64,000 bases of DNA from Streptomyces sp. CGMCC 4.7035 (GCF_031583065.1 NZ_CP134053.1:2976001-3040000), one strand, 5' to 3'; shown: positions 15,429-24,984, counted from the stretch's first letter. Numbers and translations: made by a program. The notes: generated by a model not told the origin, from the letters alone.

Positions 15429-17234
15429 TCAGCGCTTGGCATATTCGCGGAAGCCGCGGCCGGTCTTGCGGCCGAGGCAGCCCGCGGCCACCAGGTGCTC
15501 CAGGAGTGGGGCCGGTGCCAGGCCCGGGTCGCGGAACTCGCGGTGCAGGACCTTCTCGATGGCCAGCGAGACATCGAGACCGACCACGTCGAGCAGTTCG
15601 AACGGACCCATCGGGTAGCCGCCGCCCAGCTTCATCGCCGCGTCTATGTCGTCGAGAGACGCATAGTGCTCCTGCACCATCTTGATCGCGTTGTTGAGGT
15701 ACGGGAACAGCAGGGCGTTCACGATGAATCCGGCGCGGTCGCCGCAGTCCACCGGGTGCTTCCTGATCGATCCGCACAGCTCGCGGACCGTCGCGTGCAC
15801 GTCGTCCGCGGTCAGCACCGTACGGACCACCTCGACCAGCTTCATGGCCGGCGCCGGGTTGAAGAAATGCATGCCGATGACGTCCTGCGGGCGCGAGGTG
15901 GCGCGGGCGCAGGCGACGACGGGCAGCGAGGAGGTGGTGGTGGCCAGGATCGCGCCGGGCTTGCAGACCTTGTCGAACGTGGCGAACAGCTGCTGCTTGA
16001 TCTCCAGGTCCTCGGCGACGGCCTCCAGGGCCAGGTCGACGTCCGCGAAGGCGTCGTAGGTGCCCGTCGGCCGGATCCGGTCGAGCGTCTGCGCGGCCGC
16101 CTCGGCCGTCATCCGGCCCTTGTCGACCGAACGTGCGAGCGACTTGCCGATCCGGGTCTTGGCGGCCTGGGCCTTCTCCTCGGTGCGGGCGGCGAGGACG
16201 ACCTCGTACCCGGCCTTGGCGAAGACCTCGGCGATCCCGGACGCCATGGTGCCGGAGCCGGCGACACCGACCGAGCGGACCGGGCGCCCCGGGACCAGGG
16301 AGCCGCCCTCCAGGGGAGTCAGCGCGTCCCGCACGACGGTCGGGCTGCCGGGCGCCTCGTAGGTGTAGAAGCCGCGCCCCGACTTGCGCCCGGTCAGGCC
16401 CGCCTCGCTGAGCTGCCTGAGGATCGGCGCGGGCGCGTGCAGCCGGTCACGGGAGGCGGCGTACATGGCCTCCAGGACCGTACGGGCCGTGTCGACGCCG
16501 ATCAGGTCGAGCAGGGCGAGCGGCCCCATGGGCAGCCCGCAGCCCAGCTTCATCGCCGCGTCGATGTCCTCGCGGGAGGCGTATTTGGCCTCGTACATCG
16601 CGGCGGCCTGGTTGAGGTAGCCGAACAGCAGACCGTCGGCGACGAATCCGGGCCGGTCGCCCACCGCGACGGGCTCCTTGCCCAGGTCGAGGGCGAGGTT
16701 GGTCACCGCGGTGATGGCGGCTGGGGCGGTCAGCACGGACGAGACGACCTCGACCAGCCGCATCGCCGGCGCCGGGTTGAAGAAGTGCAGCCCGAGAACG
16801 CGCTCCGGGCGGGCCGAGTCGGCCGCGAGCCGGGTGACGGAGAGGGCGTTGGTGCCGGTGGCCAGGATGGTGTCCGGACGCACGATGCCGTCGAGGGTGC
16901 GGAAGACCTGCTGTTTGATCTCGTACGACTCCGGGACCACCTCGATGACCAGATCGGCGTCGGCGGCGGCCTGCACGTCCGTGAAGGTGCGGAAGCGGGC
17001 GAGGGCGTCGTCGCGCTCCTGCTCGGTCAGCCGTCCGCGGCTCACGGCGCGGGCGGTGGCGGCCTCCAGGGAGGCGACGGCCTGGGTGGTCGCGGCCTCG
17101 CTGATGTCGATGCCGACGACCTCGCGGCCGGCCCGGGTCAGCACCTCGGCGATGCCGGTGCCCATGGTGCCGAGACCGACCACGGCAATGGTCTTGAGCG
17201 GGGACAGAGGGGTGTCGGACAGGGGAGTGGCCAT
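15429..17234 (-). CDS. Tandem 3-hydroxyacyl-CoA dehydrogenase (two fused copies)
   Basis: A 601-residue protein made of two consecutive 3-hydroxyacyl-CoA dehydrogenase units. The first starts at residue about 14 with the NAD loop VVGLGTMGTGIAE, the second at about residue 315 with GVAGSGTMASGIAE; each unit also has its own ATxTxSLxV-type segment (ILATGTNALSVT and ILATTTSSLPVV) and HFFNPAPAM catalytic motif, then a C-terminal dimerisation part containing LGCGLPMGPLALLD or LGGGYPMGPFELLD. It would oxidise (S)-3-hydroxyacyl-CoA such as 3-hydroxybutyryl-CoA, which feeds crotonyl-CoA and thus ccr. The ATG at 17234 has CTGGAG before it. Normal family members are about 285 residues per chain, so this is a gene-internal duplication. 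Confidence 0.9.
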   Translation of the reverse strand: MATPLSDTPLSPLKTIAVVGLGTMGTGIAEVLTRAGREVVGIDISEAATTQAVASLEAATARAVSRGRLTEQERDDALARFRTFTDVQAAADADLVIEVVPESYEIKQQVFRTLDGIVRPDTILATGTNALSVTRLAADSARPERVLGLHFFNPAPAMRLVEVVSSVLTAPAAITAVTNLALDLGKEPVAVGDRPGFVADGLLFGYLNQAAAMYEAKYASREDIDAAMKLGCGLPMGPLALLDLIGVDTARTVLEAMYAASRDRLHAPAPILRQLSEAGLTGRKSGRGFYTYEAPGSPTVVRDALTPLEGGSLVPGRPVRSVGVAGSGTMASGIAEVFAKAGYEVVLAARTEEKAQAAKTRIGKSLARSVDKGRMTAEAAAQTLDRIRPTGTYDAFADVDLALEAVAEDLEIKQQLFATFDKVCKPGAILATTTSSLPVVACARATSRPQDVIGMHFFNPAPAMKLVEVVRTVLTADDVHATVRELCGSIRKHPVDCGDRAGFIVNALLFPYLNNAIKMVQEHYASLDDIDAAMKLGGGYPMGPFELLDVVGLDVSLAIEKVLHREFRDPGLAPAPLLEHLVAAGCLGRKTGRGFREYAKR

Positions 17235-17583
17235 GGCGGGACTCCAGAGATGAGGGTGACGACTGAGGAGCGCGCCTGGATACGCCAAGGGGCGCACACA
17301 GTGCGAGGAGTGCGGGTGTTTGCCGGGCTGACGAGCGCACACGCCCGGTGTCGTCCACAGGCGTGCACACGCCCGGAACGGTGATCCGACCGGCCCTGTC
17401 CCGGAGCCGAGTCGTACTGAGGTACGCGATGTACCGAACCGACCAGCACTCGCGGTGGCTGCGTCACCAGGCCACCGCAAGTCGCGCGAGTGGGTAACTC
17501 GCTCGATTGAGCTTAACTGACGGGTAACGAGCGCGCCACCCCCCGGACTTTGTGATGTGGCCCCCGCGTCTGGCCCGCACGCC
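17235..17583. other. Divergent intergenic region with GGGTAAC direct repeats
   Basis: No convincing gene is visible. GGGTAAC occurs at 17492-17498 and again at 17522-17528, exactly 30 bases apart (about three helical turns), each followed by a CTCGC/GAGCG-like tail. They lie upstream of the minus-strand dehydrogenase gene and may be binding sites for a regulator. Confidence 0.3.
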
Positions 17584-17589
17584 TAGGCT
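17584..17589 (+). promoter_or_regulatory. -10 element of a leaderless promoter for the HEAT-repeat gene
   Basis: TAGGCT ends six bases before the ATG at 17596, and there is no Shine-Dalgarno sequence. This is the typical spacing of Streptomyces leaderless transcripts. No good -35 hexamer is visible. Confidence 0.45.
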
Positions 17590-17595
17590 CGGCCC

Positions 17596-18171
17596 ATGGA
17601 CGAAGCGTTGCGATCACTCACGGAGCGTGTACAGGCGGAGTCCGGCGGGTCCCCGGTGTACGAGCGGCTGATGGCCACCGACGACCTCGACCGGCTGGCC
17701 GCCGTGCTGACCGAGCCCGGGCAGCCGCTGTGGGCACGGGAGCTGGCCGCCTTCCGGCTGGGCGTCGCGGGGGACCGACGGGCGTTCGAGGCGCTCGTGC
17801 TGCTGCTCAACCACCGCGACCCGCAGCGCTGCGCGACGGCCGCGCACGCCCTGGCCCGGCTCGGCGACCCGCGCACCGCCCGCGCGGCGGCCGCCCTCGC
17901 CACGAACGAACTCCGCGTCGCCTACGCCCTCCACCCCGTACGCCTGCTCGTCGAGCTGCGCGCCCCCGAGGCCGTGCCCGCGCTGATCACCACGCTGGAA
18001 CGCAGACTGCGGCCGCACGATCCGTACCGGAAGGTAGCGCTCGCCTGCGTGGAAGGGCTCGGCGCCCTCGGCGACGACCGGGCCGGACCCGTGCTGAACG
18101 AGGCGCTCGCGCACCCGGCGCTGGCCGAGGCGGCGGTGCACGCGCTGGCGCGCATCCCCGGGCAACGGTGA
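17596..18171 (+). CDS. HEAT-repeat protein
   Basis: A 191-residue all-helical protein built of HEAT or PBS-lyase-like repeats; the units ELAAFRLGVAGDRRAFEALV, TAAHALARLGDPRTARAAAA and VACVEGLGALGDDRAGPVL-like segments have the repeating A-L-G-D-R pattern. Such proteins are scaffolds for protein-protein contacts; no catalytic residues are seen. It starts without an RBS, six bases after a TAGGCT -10 element. It is divergent from the tandem dehydrogenase gene and converges on RidA. Function unknown. Confidence 0.75.
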   Translation: MDEALRSLTERVQAESGGSPVYERLMATDDLDRLAAVLTEPGQPLWARELAAFRLGVAGDRRAFEALVLLLNHRDPQRCATAAHALARLGDPRTARAAAALATNELRVAYALHPVRLLVELRAPEAVPALITTLERRLRPHDPYRKVALACVEGLGALGDDRAGPVLNEALAHPALAEAAVHALARIPGQR

Positions 18172-18282
18172 GCCGTCACCGGCAGCGGTGAGCCGCGGGC
18201 CGTGGAGCGGCAACCTGGCCGCGTACCGCACCTCGGGCACGGCGACCCCGTCCAGGTCACGGGTTGCTCGCACGGTCACGGG

Positions 18283-18690
18283 TTATACGGGGCGCTCGGG
18301 CAGCACGGCGTACGCCTCGATCTCCATCAGGAACTCCGGGCGCACCAGCGCCACCACCTGCACCGCCGACGCGGCGGGCAGACGGTCCTCGGGTATGTGC
18401 TCGGCGCGGGCCGCGCGGATCGCCGGCAGGTACGCCATGTCCGTGACGAAGAAGGTCAGTTTGACCACGTCGTCGAACGCGGCCCCGGCGGCGGCCAGAC
18501 AGCGGCGGAGGTTCTCGAAGACCTGCCGGGCCTGCGCGGCCGGGTCGCCCTCGCCGACGAGCTTGCCGTTCTCGTCCAGGGCGAGCTGGCCGGAGACCGC
18601 GACGAAGCGCCCGGACCCGACGACGACGTGGGTGTAGGCGGCGGCAGGGGCGACGCCGTCGGGGGCGGGAATCCTGGTCAGCTCACTCAT
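18283..18690 (-). CDS. RidA/YjgF-family enamine/imine deaminase
   Basis: A 135-residue RidA-family protein, the normal size. The conserved segment VAVSGQLALDENGKLVGEGD, QARQVFENLRRCLAAAG and VVKLTFFVTDM are all present, and the C-terminal arginine that binds substrate carboxylates is in VALVRPEFLMEIEA. The family hydrolyses reactive enamines made by PLP enzymes; some members have other roles. The ATG at 18690 matches homolog length. It converges with the HEAT protein gene and has the secreted peptidase gene 77 bases beyond its start, on the same strand but with its own orientation upstream. Confidence 0.88.
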   Translation of the reverse strand: MSELTRIPAPDGVAPAAAYTHVVVGSGRFVAVSGQLALDENGKLVGEGDPAAQARQVFENLRRCLAAAGAAFDDVVKLTFFVTDMAYLPAIRAARAEHIPEDRLPAASAVQVVALVRPEFLMEIEAYAVLPERPV

Positions 18691-18767
18691 GCGTCCATGG
18701 TGGACCATGGGTCTGACAACGCCCCCGACGGGCCGCTCAATCACTGCTCAACCCTGCTCAACCCTGT

Positions 18768-20345
18768 TCAGCCGCGGAAGCCGAGCAGCCCGTGCAGCGT
18801 CGAACCGCGTGAGCCGGCGGACGCCGTCTTGGCGCTCAGTGGCTCGGGATCGGGCAGTTTCCGGCACACCGCGTCGACCTCGCCGCGGCCGTGCGGCACC
18901 GTGCCGTCGGTGAGGTACGCCGCCAGGTACTTGTCCAGGCAGGCGTTCCCGCTCAGCGTGATGCCGTGGTTCCCGCCGCCCTGCTCGACCACCAGGCTGG
19001 AGCCGCGCAGCAGGTGATGCACCGTCACGCCGCCCCGGTACGGGGTGGCGGCGTCGTCGGTCGCCTGGAACAGCAGCGTCGGCGGCAGCGCGTCGTTGGC
19101 CAGGTTCACCGGCCGCAGCGGCGCCGTCGGCATGAAGAGGCACGGCGCGTTGTACCAGGCGTTGCTCCAGGCCATGAACGGCGCCTTCTTGTACACGGCC
19201 CAGGTGTCCTTGTGCCACTGCCCCCAGTCGCGCGGCCAGGAGGCGTCACGGCACTGCACCGAGGCGTAGACGCTGTAGCCGTTCTCGCCCGAGGCGTCGA
19301 CCGCGCCGAAGCTCTTGTGTACCTCGGCCAGCGGGCCGGGGTTCTTGTCGTTCACGTACGCCGCGAACGCCTCGGCGAGGAAGGGCCAGTAACCGTTGTA
19401 GTAGCCGCCCGGGACGAAGGTGTCCTCCAGCTCGGAGGCGCCCACCTTCTTCATGGCCGGGTTCTTGGCCAGTGCCGCCCGCATCGCGTACCACTTGGCC
19501 TCGACCCTGGCCGGGTCGGTGCCGAGCCGGTACGTCGCGTCGTGCTTGGCGACCCACGCCAGGAACGCCAGATGGCGGTCGTTGAACGCGTAGTCCTGCT
19601 GGATGTTGTCGTCGTACCAGACACCCGTGGGGTCGACGATGGAGTCGAGCACCAGACGGCGTACCCGCTGCGGGAAGAGCTTCGCGTAGACGGCGCCCAG
19701 GTAGGTGCCGTACGAGTACCCGAAGTAGTTGACCTTCTCGGCGCCCAGCGACTGCCGGATCGCGTCCATGTCCCGCGCGGCGCTGATGGTGTCGATGTAC
19801 GACAGCACGCGCGCGTACTTGGTGGCGCACGACCTGGCGAACGACACGACACGGGTGAGGTTGGCCCTCTCCAGGGCGGGTGTGCCGGGCACCGAGTCCG
19901 GGCGCACCGGGTTGAAGTAACCGGGCGTGCAGTTCAGGGCGGGCTCGCTCTTGCCCACGCCCCGTGGATCGAAGCCGATGACGTCGTACTGCGCCGCCAC
20001 CGCCTTGGGCAGCGAGGACGCCACGAATCCGGCGAGCGTGAGACCGCTGCCGCCGGGCCCGCCGGGGTTGACCAGCAGCGGTCCTTGATAGGTCTTCGCG
20101 GTGTGCGGGACACGCGACAGCGCCAGCGTGATCTGCTGTCGGTGCGGGTCCGTGTAGTCGAGCGGAACCGTCACGGACGCGCACTGGAGCGTCGGATACT
20201 TCGGGTTGCCGCACTTCTTCCAGGTGAGTTTCGCCGCTTGCGCGGTGTCCGCGGTGCGCGGAGCGCTCGCGTCGGCCGGGACGGAGGTGAGCATCCCGGC
20301 CACCACGACGGCGGCACCGCACAGCACGGCTGCGCGTTTTGTCAT
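18768..20345 (-). CDS. Secreted alpha/beta hydrolase, tripeptidyl aminopeptidase-like
   Basis: A 525-residue exported peptidase. A Sec signal peptide (MTKRAAVLCGAAVVVAGMLT...) with likely cleavage after ADASA near residue 28 precedes an alpha/beta hydrolase fold: oxyanion loop LLVNPGGPGGSG, GFDPRGVGKS, and nucleophile elbow FGYSYGTYLG with Ser211. The C-terminal part (PTLLFQATDDAATPY ... GGGNHGITLSGNACLD) carries the Asp and His of a TAP-like domain. This is the S33 family of Streptomyces tripeptidyl aminopeptidases (Tap, SlpD/E). It should trim tripeptides from proteins outside the cell. The start has a GGGAGG-like RBS further upstream (CCTCCGTCC on the plus strand). Confidence 0.88.
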   Translation of the reverse strand: MTKRAAVLCGAAVVVAGMLTSVPADASAPRTADTAQAAKLTWKKCGNPKYPTLQCASVTVPLDYTDPHRQQITLALSRVPHTAKTYQGPLLVNPGGPGGSGLTLAGFVASSLPKAVAAQYDVIGFDPRGVGKSEPALNCTPGYFNPVRPDSVPGTPALERANLTRVVSFARSCATKYARVLSYIDTISAARDMDAIRQSLGAEKVNYFGYSYGTYLGAVYAKLFPQRVRRLVLDSIVDPTGVWYDDNIQQDYAFNDRHLAFLAWVAKHDATYRLGTDPARVEAKWYAMRAALAKNPAMKKVGASELEDTFVPGGYYNGYWPFLAEAFAAYVNDKNPGPLAEVHKSFGAVDASGENGYSVYASVQCRDASWPRDWGQWHKDTWAVYKKAPFMAWSNAWYNAPCLFMPTAPLRPVNLANDALPPTLLFQATDDAATPYRGGVTVHHLLRGSSLVVEQGGGNHGITLSGNACLDKYLAAYLTDGTVPHGRGEVDAVCRKLPDPEPLSAKTASAGSRGSTLHGLLGFRG

Positions 20346-20482
20346 TGTTCAGGCCTCCCAGGACGGAGGGGGTCGGACCAGGAATGTCCGGTCCTCGCCG
20401 TATCGTCCCTAAAAGCCCGTCAAGAAGTGCGCGTTCAGGTCAGACTTGACCCAATTGGGTCGCCGGAAGCCCTCGGATGCTG

Positions 20483-21565
20483 TCAGAGAAGCGAGAGTTG
20501 AGTGGGTCCGGTCGTCGGGTGCTCGGCCGCGGCCTGCTCGGTCATCGTGTGCTCGGCCACCGCGTGCTCGGGCAGCGGCTCGGCCCGGCGGATCCTGCGC
20601 GGCATCCCCGCGCACGTGGGGCCGATGCCGTACTCCTGGGCCAGATCGTGCACCTGACGGGTGATCCGGCGCTGGTACCACTTCGGGGCGTACGCGCCCT
20701 CCGCGTACAGCCGCTCGTAACGGCGTACGAGATACGGGTGGCGGCGCTCCAGCCAGGCCATGAACCACTCACGGGCCCCCGGGCGCAGATGCAGTACCAG
20801 CGGTGTCACCGAGGTGGCTCCGGCGGCGGCGATCGCCCGCACGGTGGCGCGCAGTTGGGCCGGATGGTCGCTCAGGAACGGGATCACCGGGGCCATCAGG
20901 ACCCCGCAGCCGATGCCGTGCTCCCCCAGGGTGCGCACGACGTCCAGGCGGCGCTCCGGTGCCGGGGTGCCCGGCTCGACGGTGCGCCACAGCTCCTGGT
21001 CGACGAAGCCGATGGAGACGGAGATGCCGACGTCGGTGACCTCCGAGGCCTGCTTCAGCAGGTCGAGGTCGCGCAGGATCAGCGTGCCCTTGGTGAGGAT
21101 GGAGAACGGGTTGGCGTGGTCGCGCAGGGCCGCGATGATGCCCGGCATCAGCCGGTAGCGGCCCTCGGCCCGCTGGTAGCAGTCGACGTTGGTGCCCATC
21201 GCGATGTGCTCGCCGTGCCAGCGGCGCGAGCCGAGGTGGGCCCGCAGCAGCTCCGGGGCATTGACCTTCACCACGATCTGGGTGTCGAAGCCGAGCCCCG
21301 TGTCGAGATCCAGGTAGCTGTGGGTCTTGCGCGCGAAGCAGTACACGCACGCGTGCGTGCAGCCCCGATAGGGGTTGACCGTCCATTCGAACGGCATGCG
21401 GGAGGCGCCGGGCACCCGGTTCACGATCGAGCGGGCCCGGACCTCGTGGAAGGTGATGCCACGGAACTCCGGGGTGTCGAACGTGCGGGTCGTCACCGCG
21501 TCCGCGTCGAACAGCGCGGCGGTGTGGGCGGTGGCGGGGTTCTCGGCCAGATGGTCCCAGCGCAT
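20483..21565 (-). CDS. Rv2578c-family radical SAM protein
   Basis: A 360-residue radical SAM protein. The iron-sulphur motif is CxxxCxxC in YRGCTHACVYCFARKTH (Cys69, Cys73, Cys76), followed by the SPL-like stretch of DLDTGLGFDTQIVVK. It belongs to the SplB-related group to which mycobacterial Rv2578c belongs; the substrate is unknown, and a DNA-lesion role is suggested by similarity to spore photoproduct lyase and by two candidate LexA boxes upstream. GAGGAGG precedes the ATG. The C-terminal 40 residues are a repetitive tail containing AEHTMTEQAAAEHP. Confidence 0.85.
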   Translation of the reverse strand: MRWDHLAENPATAHTAALFDADAVTTRTFDTPEFRGITFHEVRARSIVNRVPGASRMPFEWTVNPYRGCTHACVYCFARKTHSYLDLDTGLGFDTQIVVKVNAPELLRAHLGSRRWHGEHIAMGTNVDCYQRAEGRYRLMPGIIAALRDHANPFSILTKGTLILRDLDLLKQASEVTDVGISVSIGFVDQELWRTVEPGTPAPERRLDVVRTLGEHGIGCGVLMAPVIPFLSDHPAQLRATVRAIAAAGATSVTPLVLHLRPGAREWFMAWLERRHPYLVRRYERLYAEGAYAPKWYQRRITRQVHDLAQEYGIGPTCAGMPRRIRRAEPLPEHAVAEHTMTEQAAAEHPTTGPTQLSLL

Positions 21566-21599
21566 GGGCGCCTCCTCGGTAGCACTGGGGCACAGAATA

Positions 21600-21646
21600 G
21601 AACACGCGTTCCCTTGATCGTGAGATTAATTCGATCGATCGTTCGA
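21600..21646 (-). promoter_or_regulatory. Two candidate LexA (SOS) boxes upstream of the radical SAM gene
   Basis: GAACACGCGTTC (21600-21611) matches the GAAC-N4-GTTC core, and TCGATCGATCGTTCGA (21631-21646) matches TCGAAC-N4-GTTCGA with one change. Both lie 35-81 bases before the radical SAM start. The rest of the 21566-21898 gap is AT-richer than average just here and contains no other gene. In mycobacteria the homologous gene Rv2578c is in the LexA regulon, which supports the reading. Confidence 0.5.
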
Positions 21647-21898
21647 TAGGCCTGATTCGCGGGTGTCACGCCTGATGGTCGGTGCCGCACCCCGGTCGCG
21701 AGAAATCCGGAGGAGTGGGTGACGGCCCTCGTCGATTCCTTCGTCTCACCGGCCCCCGACAAGTCCCCGGCGTGACATCGCGCGGGGCGCGGTGGGCGTG
21801 TGCGGCCACTGGCGAGGGTTCGACGCCCCGGCCATGAGCGCGCCCCGGGTGTGATGGGATGGCGCACACCCCATCACATGTACAGGAAGAGGAAAGTC

Positions 21899-22342
21899 AT
21901 GGCGCAGGTCGAGGCCACGACGGAGCGGATCATCGCGGCGGACGCGGAGACGGTGTTCGACACCGTCGCCGACTACAGCGGCACCCGGGCGAGGCTGCTG
22001 TCCGAGCACTTCAGTGAGTACGAGGTGCGAGAGGGCGGCGACGGCGAGGGCACCCTCGTGCACTGGAAGCTCCAGGCCACCAGCAAGCGCGTTCGTGACT
22101 GCCTCCTGGAGGTGAGCGAGCCGACCGACGGCGAACTCGTCGAGAAGGACCGCAACTCCTCCATGGTCACCACCTGGCGGGTCACCCCGGCCGGCGAGGG
22201 GAAGTCCCGCGTCGTCGTCACCACCACCTGGAAGGGTGCCGGCGGCATCGGCGGCTTCTTCGAGAAGACCTTCGCTCCCAAGGGCCTCGGCCGGATCTAC
22301 GACGCGGTGCTCGCCAAGCTGGCCGCCGAGGTGGAGAAGTAA
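21899..22342 (+). CDS. SRPBCC (START-like) family protein
   Basis: A 147-residue protein with the polyketide-cyclase/START-like fold: VEATTERIIAADAETVFDTVADY at the start, a central antiparallel sheet (GTLVHWKLQA, SSMVTTWRVTP, SRVVVTTTWKG) and a long C-terminal helix after GGFFEKTFAPKGLGRIYDAVL. These proteins bind hydrophobic ligands in a cavity between sheet and helix; no catalytic assignment can be made. GGAAGAGGAAAG precedes the ATG, which fixes the start. It stands alone between the radical SAM gene and the MFS gene and is followed by a terminator. Confidence 0.82.
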   Translation: MAQVEATTERIIAADAETVFDTVADYSGTRARLLSEHFSEYEVREGGDGEGTLVHWKLQATSKRVRDCLLEVSEPTDGELVEKDRNSSMVTTWRVTPAGEGKSRVVVTTTWKGAGGIGGFFEKTFAPKGLGRIYDAVLAKLAAEVEK

Positions 22343-22348
22343 CACCGC

Positions 22349-22391
22349 GCGCTCCGGGGGCGCGGAGCCCGAGCCCCGAGCCCCGGAGCGC
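22349..22391 (+). terminator. Intrinsic terminator after the SRPBCC gene
   Basis: GCGCTCCGGGG and CCCCGGAGCGC form a perfect 11-bp stem with a 21-base loop, seven bases after the stop codon. Confidence 0.65.
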
Positions 22392-22587
22392 ACCCCGCCG
22401 GTCGTCCGGATGATTCTCGCGCTCACCGTTTCGAGTGGTTTCACGTACGGCCGCTGTTGTACGCCGTAGGGCTCCGACCGGCGGATACCTCCACCCGGCC
22501 CGCTTCGCCGGCGACTCGTCGCGCTTGCTCCCAGTTGTCGCGCAATGCGAGAAATGGGCGGCGCAGGCGCGACGAGGGGAGCGGTAC

Positions 22588-24984
22588 GTGGGCGGGACGA
22601 CTCCGGTGGACGTGGACATCGAGCGGGCCGTGCCGCCCGTGGTCCGGGACACGCCCCAGGAGCCGGTCGGCACCGAACGGCAGGCGGCCCTCGACCCCCG
22701 GCGGGTGCGCCTGGTCTTCGTCGGGCTCATGCTCGCGCTGCTGCTCGCCGCTCTCGACCAGATGATCGTGGCCACCGCGCTCCCGAGGATCGTCGGTGAA
22801 CTGCACGGCCTGGACCGCATGTCCTGGGCCATCACCGCGTACCTGCTGACCTCCACCGTGGGACTGCCGGTCTACGGCAAGTTGGGCGACCTCTTCGGCC
22901 GCAAGGGGGTCTTCCAGTTCGCGATCGCCGTCTTCGTCGTGGGCTCCGCGCTCGCCGGACGGGCGCAGAGCATGGACCAGTTGATCGCCTTCCGCGCCCT
23001 CCAGGGTGTCGGCGCCGGCGGGCTCATGATCGGGGTTCAGGCGATCATCGCGGACATCGTCCCGCCCCGCGAACGCGGCCGCTTCATGGGCACGATCGGC
23101 GCCGCCTTCGGCCTCGCCTCTGTCGCCGGCCCCCTCCTCGGCGGGTACTTCACCGATCACCTCTCCTGGCGCTGGTGCTTCTACGTCAACGTGCCCTTCG
23201 GCCTGGTCACCCTGGCCGTTGTCACCGTCGTCCTGAAACTGCCGAGGCCCGTCGCGAAGGCCCGACTCGACGTGCTCGGCACCCTGTTGCTGGCCGCCGC
23301 CTCGACCTGCCTGGTGCTGCTGACCAGTTGGGGCGGCACCGAGTACGCCTGGGACTCGCGGGTCATCCTGGGCCTGGGCGCGGGTGCGGCCGCCGCGATC
23401 CTCCTCTTCCTGGTCGCCGAGCGGTTCGCCGCCGAACCCCTCATCCCCCTTTGGCTGTTCAGGGACTCCGTCTTCAACGTCACCGCCCTGGTCGGGTTGG
23501 TCATCGGCGTCGCACTGTTCGGTGCCGCCAGCTACCTCCCCACCTTCCTGCAGATGGTCGACGGGGCGAGCGCCACCGAGTCCGGACTGCTGATGCTGCC
23601 GATGATGGCCGGGATCGTCGGTGCCTCGATCGTCTGCGGACAACTCGTCAGCCGCACCGGCCGCTACAAGGTCCACCCGGTCCTCGGCAGTGTCCTGGCC
23701 GCCGTCGGCATGTGGCTGCTGTCCCGGCTCGACGTGGACACGCCGCGGTGGCAGTACAGCATCTGGATGGCCGTACTCGGCGCCGGCATCGGCATGGTGA
23801 TGCCGGTCCTGATCCTCGCCGTGCAGAACTCCGTGCGCCCCGCCGACCTCGGCACCGCGACCAGCGCCAACAACTACTTCCGGCAGATCGGCGGCAGCGT
23901 CGGGGCCGCCGTCTTCGGCACCCTGTTCGCGAACCGGCTCTCGGACGCGCTCGCGCAACGCCTTCCCGCGCGCGCGGGCGCCCAGCTGCCCGACCCGCAG
24001 TCCATCACCCCGCAACTCGTCCACGCACTGCCCCCGGCCCTGCGCGACGCGTACATCGAGGCCTACGCCGACGCCATGCCGCGGATCTTCCTCCTCCTCG
24101 TGCCGGTGATCGTCCTCGGCCTGTTCATCGCCTTCTTCCTCAAGGAGAAACCACTGGTGTCCCACAACGCCTCCGCCGAGACCCCGCCCATGGCCCAGGT
24201 CCCGCAGGCGCGTACGCCGTACGCCGCCGGAGTGCCCGTCTGCGGCACGGTCCAGCACCCCGACGGCACCGTCGTGCCGCGTGCCGCCCTCACCCTCATC
24301 GACGTCGGGGGACGGCAGATCGGACGGGGCGCGAGCGGCGAGGACGGGCGGTACGCGCTGTCCACGCCCGGATCAGGGTCGTACGTCCTCATCGCCGCGG
24401 CCGGCGGTCACCAGCCGCAGGCGGTCTCGGTGACCGTGGCGGAGCGCGCGGTGGAGCTGGACGTCGTGCTCGGCGGCGCGGGGCGCCTGGCGGGGAGCGT
24501 GCTCACGGCCGACGGCACACCGGTGCGGGACGCCGCCGTCACGCTCACCAACGTGCACGGGGAGGTGGTCGCCAGTACGCGCAGCGGGCGGGAAGGGACA
24601 TACGTCATCGGTGAGCTGGTGGCCGGCGAGTACACCCTCGCCGCCAGCGCGCCCGCCTTCCGCCCGGCGGCGCTGCCCGTCAGCGTGCAGGCCTCGCGCG
24701 AGACCCGGCAGGACGTCGAACTCGCGGGCGGCGCGGTGCTGCGCGGCACCGTGCGCGCGGGGGACGGACGGCCGGTCGAGGACGCGCGCGTGACGCTCCT
24801 CGACGCCGCGGGCAATGTCGTCGACACGCTCACCACGGGCGCCGACGGAACGTTCCGATTCGTCGACCTGTCCTCCGGTGAGTACACCGTCATCGCGGCG
24901 GGGTACCCGCCGGTGGCTACGGTGTTGCAGGTTGCCGGGGGCGGCAGGACGGAGCGGGATCTGCAGCTGGGGCATGAGGACTGA
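22588..24984 (+). CDS. DHA2-type MFS exporter fused to three beta-sandwich domains
   Basis: A 798-residue fusion. Residues about 40-530 are a 14-helix EmrB/QacA drug:proton antiporter; motif A reads [14 protein letters not shown], motif C falls in [14 protein letters not shown], and [17 protein letters not shown] is the standard helix-1 motif D1. After the last helix ([21 protein letters not shown]) come three consecutive repeats of about 80 residues, each with the pattern GxVxxxDGxPVxxAxVTL ... G.DGxYxxxxLxxGxYxLxAxA, which is the carboxypeptidase regulatory-like/SpaA-type fold (residues about 555-630, 632-712, 714-795). The transporter would expel toxic hydrophobic compounds; the repeats probably lie in the cytoplasm at the C-terminus. 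GTG 22588 is preferred because GAGGGGA lies eight bases ahead. Confidence 0.87.
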   Translation: MGGTTPVDVDIERAVPPVVRDTPQEPVGTERQAALDPRRVRLVFVGLMLALLLAALDQMIVATALPRIVGELHGLDRMSWAITAYLLTSTVGLPVYGKLGDLFGRKGVFQFAIAVFVVGSALAGRAQSMDQLIAFRALQGVGAGGLMIGVQAIIADIVPPRERGRFMGTIGAAFGLASVAGPLLGGYFTDHLSWRWCFYVNVPFGLVTLAVVTVVLKLPRPVAKARLDVLGTLLLAAASTCLVLLTSWGGTEYAWDSRVILGLGAGAAAAILLFLVAERFAAEPLIPLWLFRDSVFNVTALVGLVIGVALFGAASYLPTFLQMVDGASATESGLLMLPMMAGIVGASIVCGQLVSRTGRYKVHPVLGSVLAAVGMWLLSRLDVDTPRWQYSIWMAVLGAGIGMVMPVLILAVQNSVRPADLGTATSANNYFRQIGGSVGAAVFGTLFANRLSDALAQRLPARAGAQLPDPQSITPQLVHALPPALRDAYIEAYADAMPRIFLLLVPVIVLGLFIAFFLKEKPLVSHNASAETPPMAQVPQARTPYAAGVPVCGTVQHPDGTVVPRAALTLIDVGGRQIGRGASGEDGRYALSTPGSGSYVLIAAAGGHQPQAVSVTVAERAVELDVVLGGAGRLAGSVLTADGTPVRDAAVTLTNVHGEVVASTRSGREGTYVIGELVAGEYTLAASAPAFRPAALPVSVQASRETRQDVELAGGAVLRGTVRAGDGRPVEDARVTLLDAAGNVVDTLTTGADGTFRFVDLSSGEYTVIAAGYPPVATVLQVAGGGRTERDLQLGHED

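Noticed and set aside
18166..18181. CGGTGA-GCCG-TCACCG hairpin over the HEAT-gene stop codon
   Set aside because: Only six base pairs and overlapping the coding end; too weak to list as a terminator.
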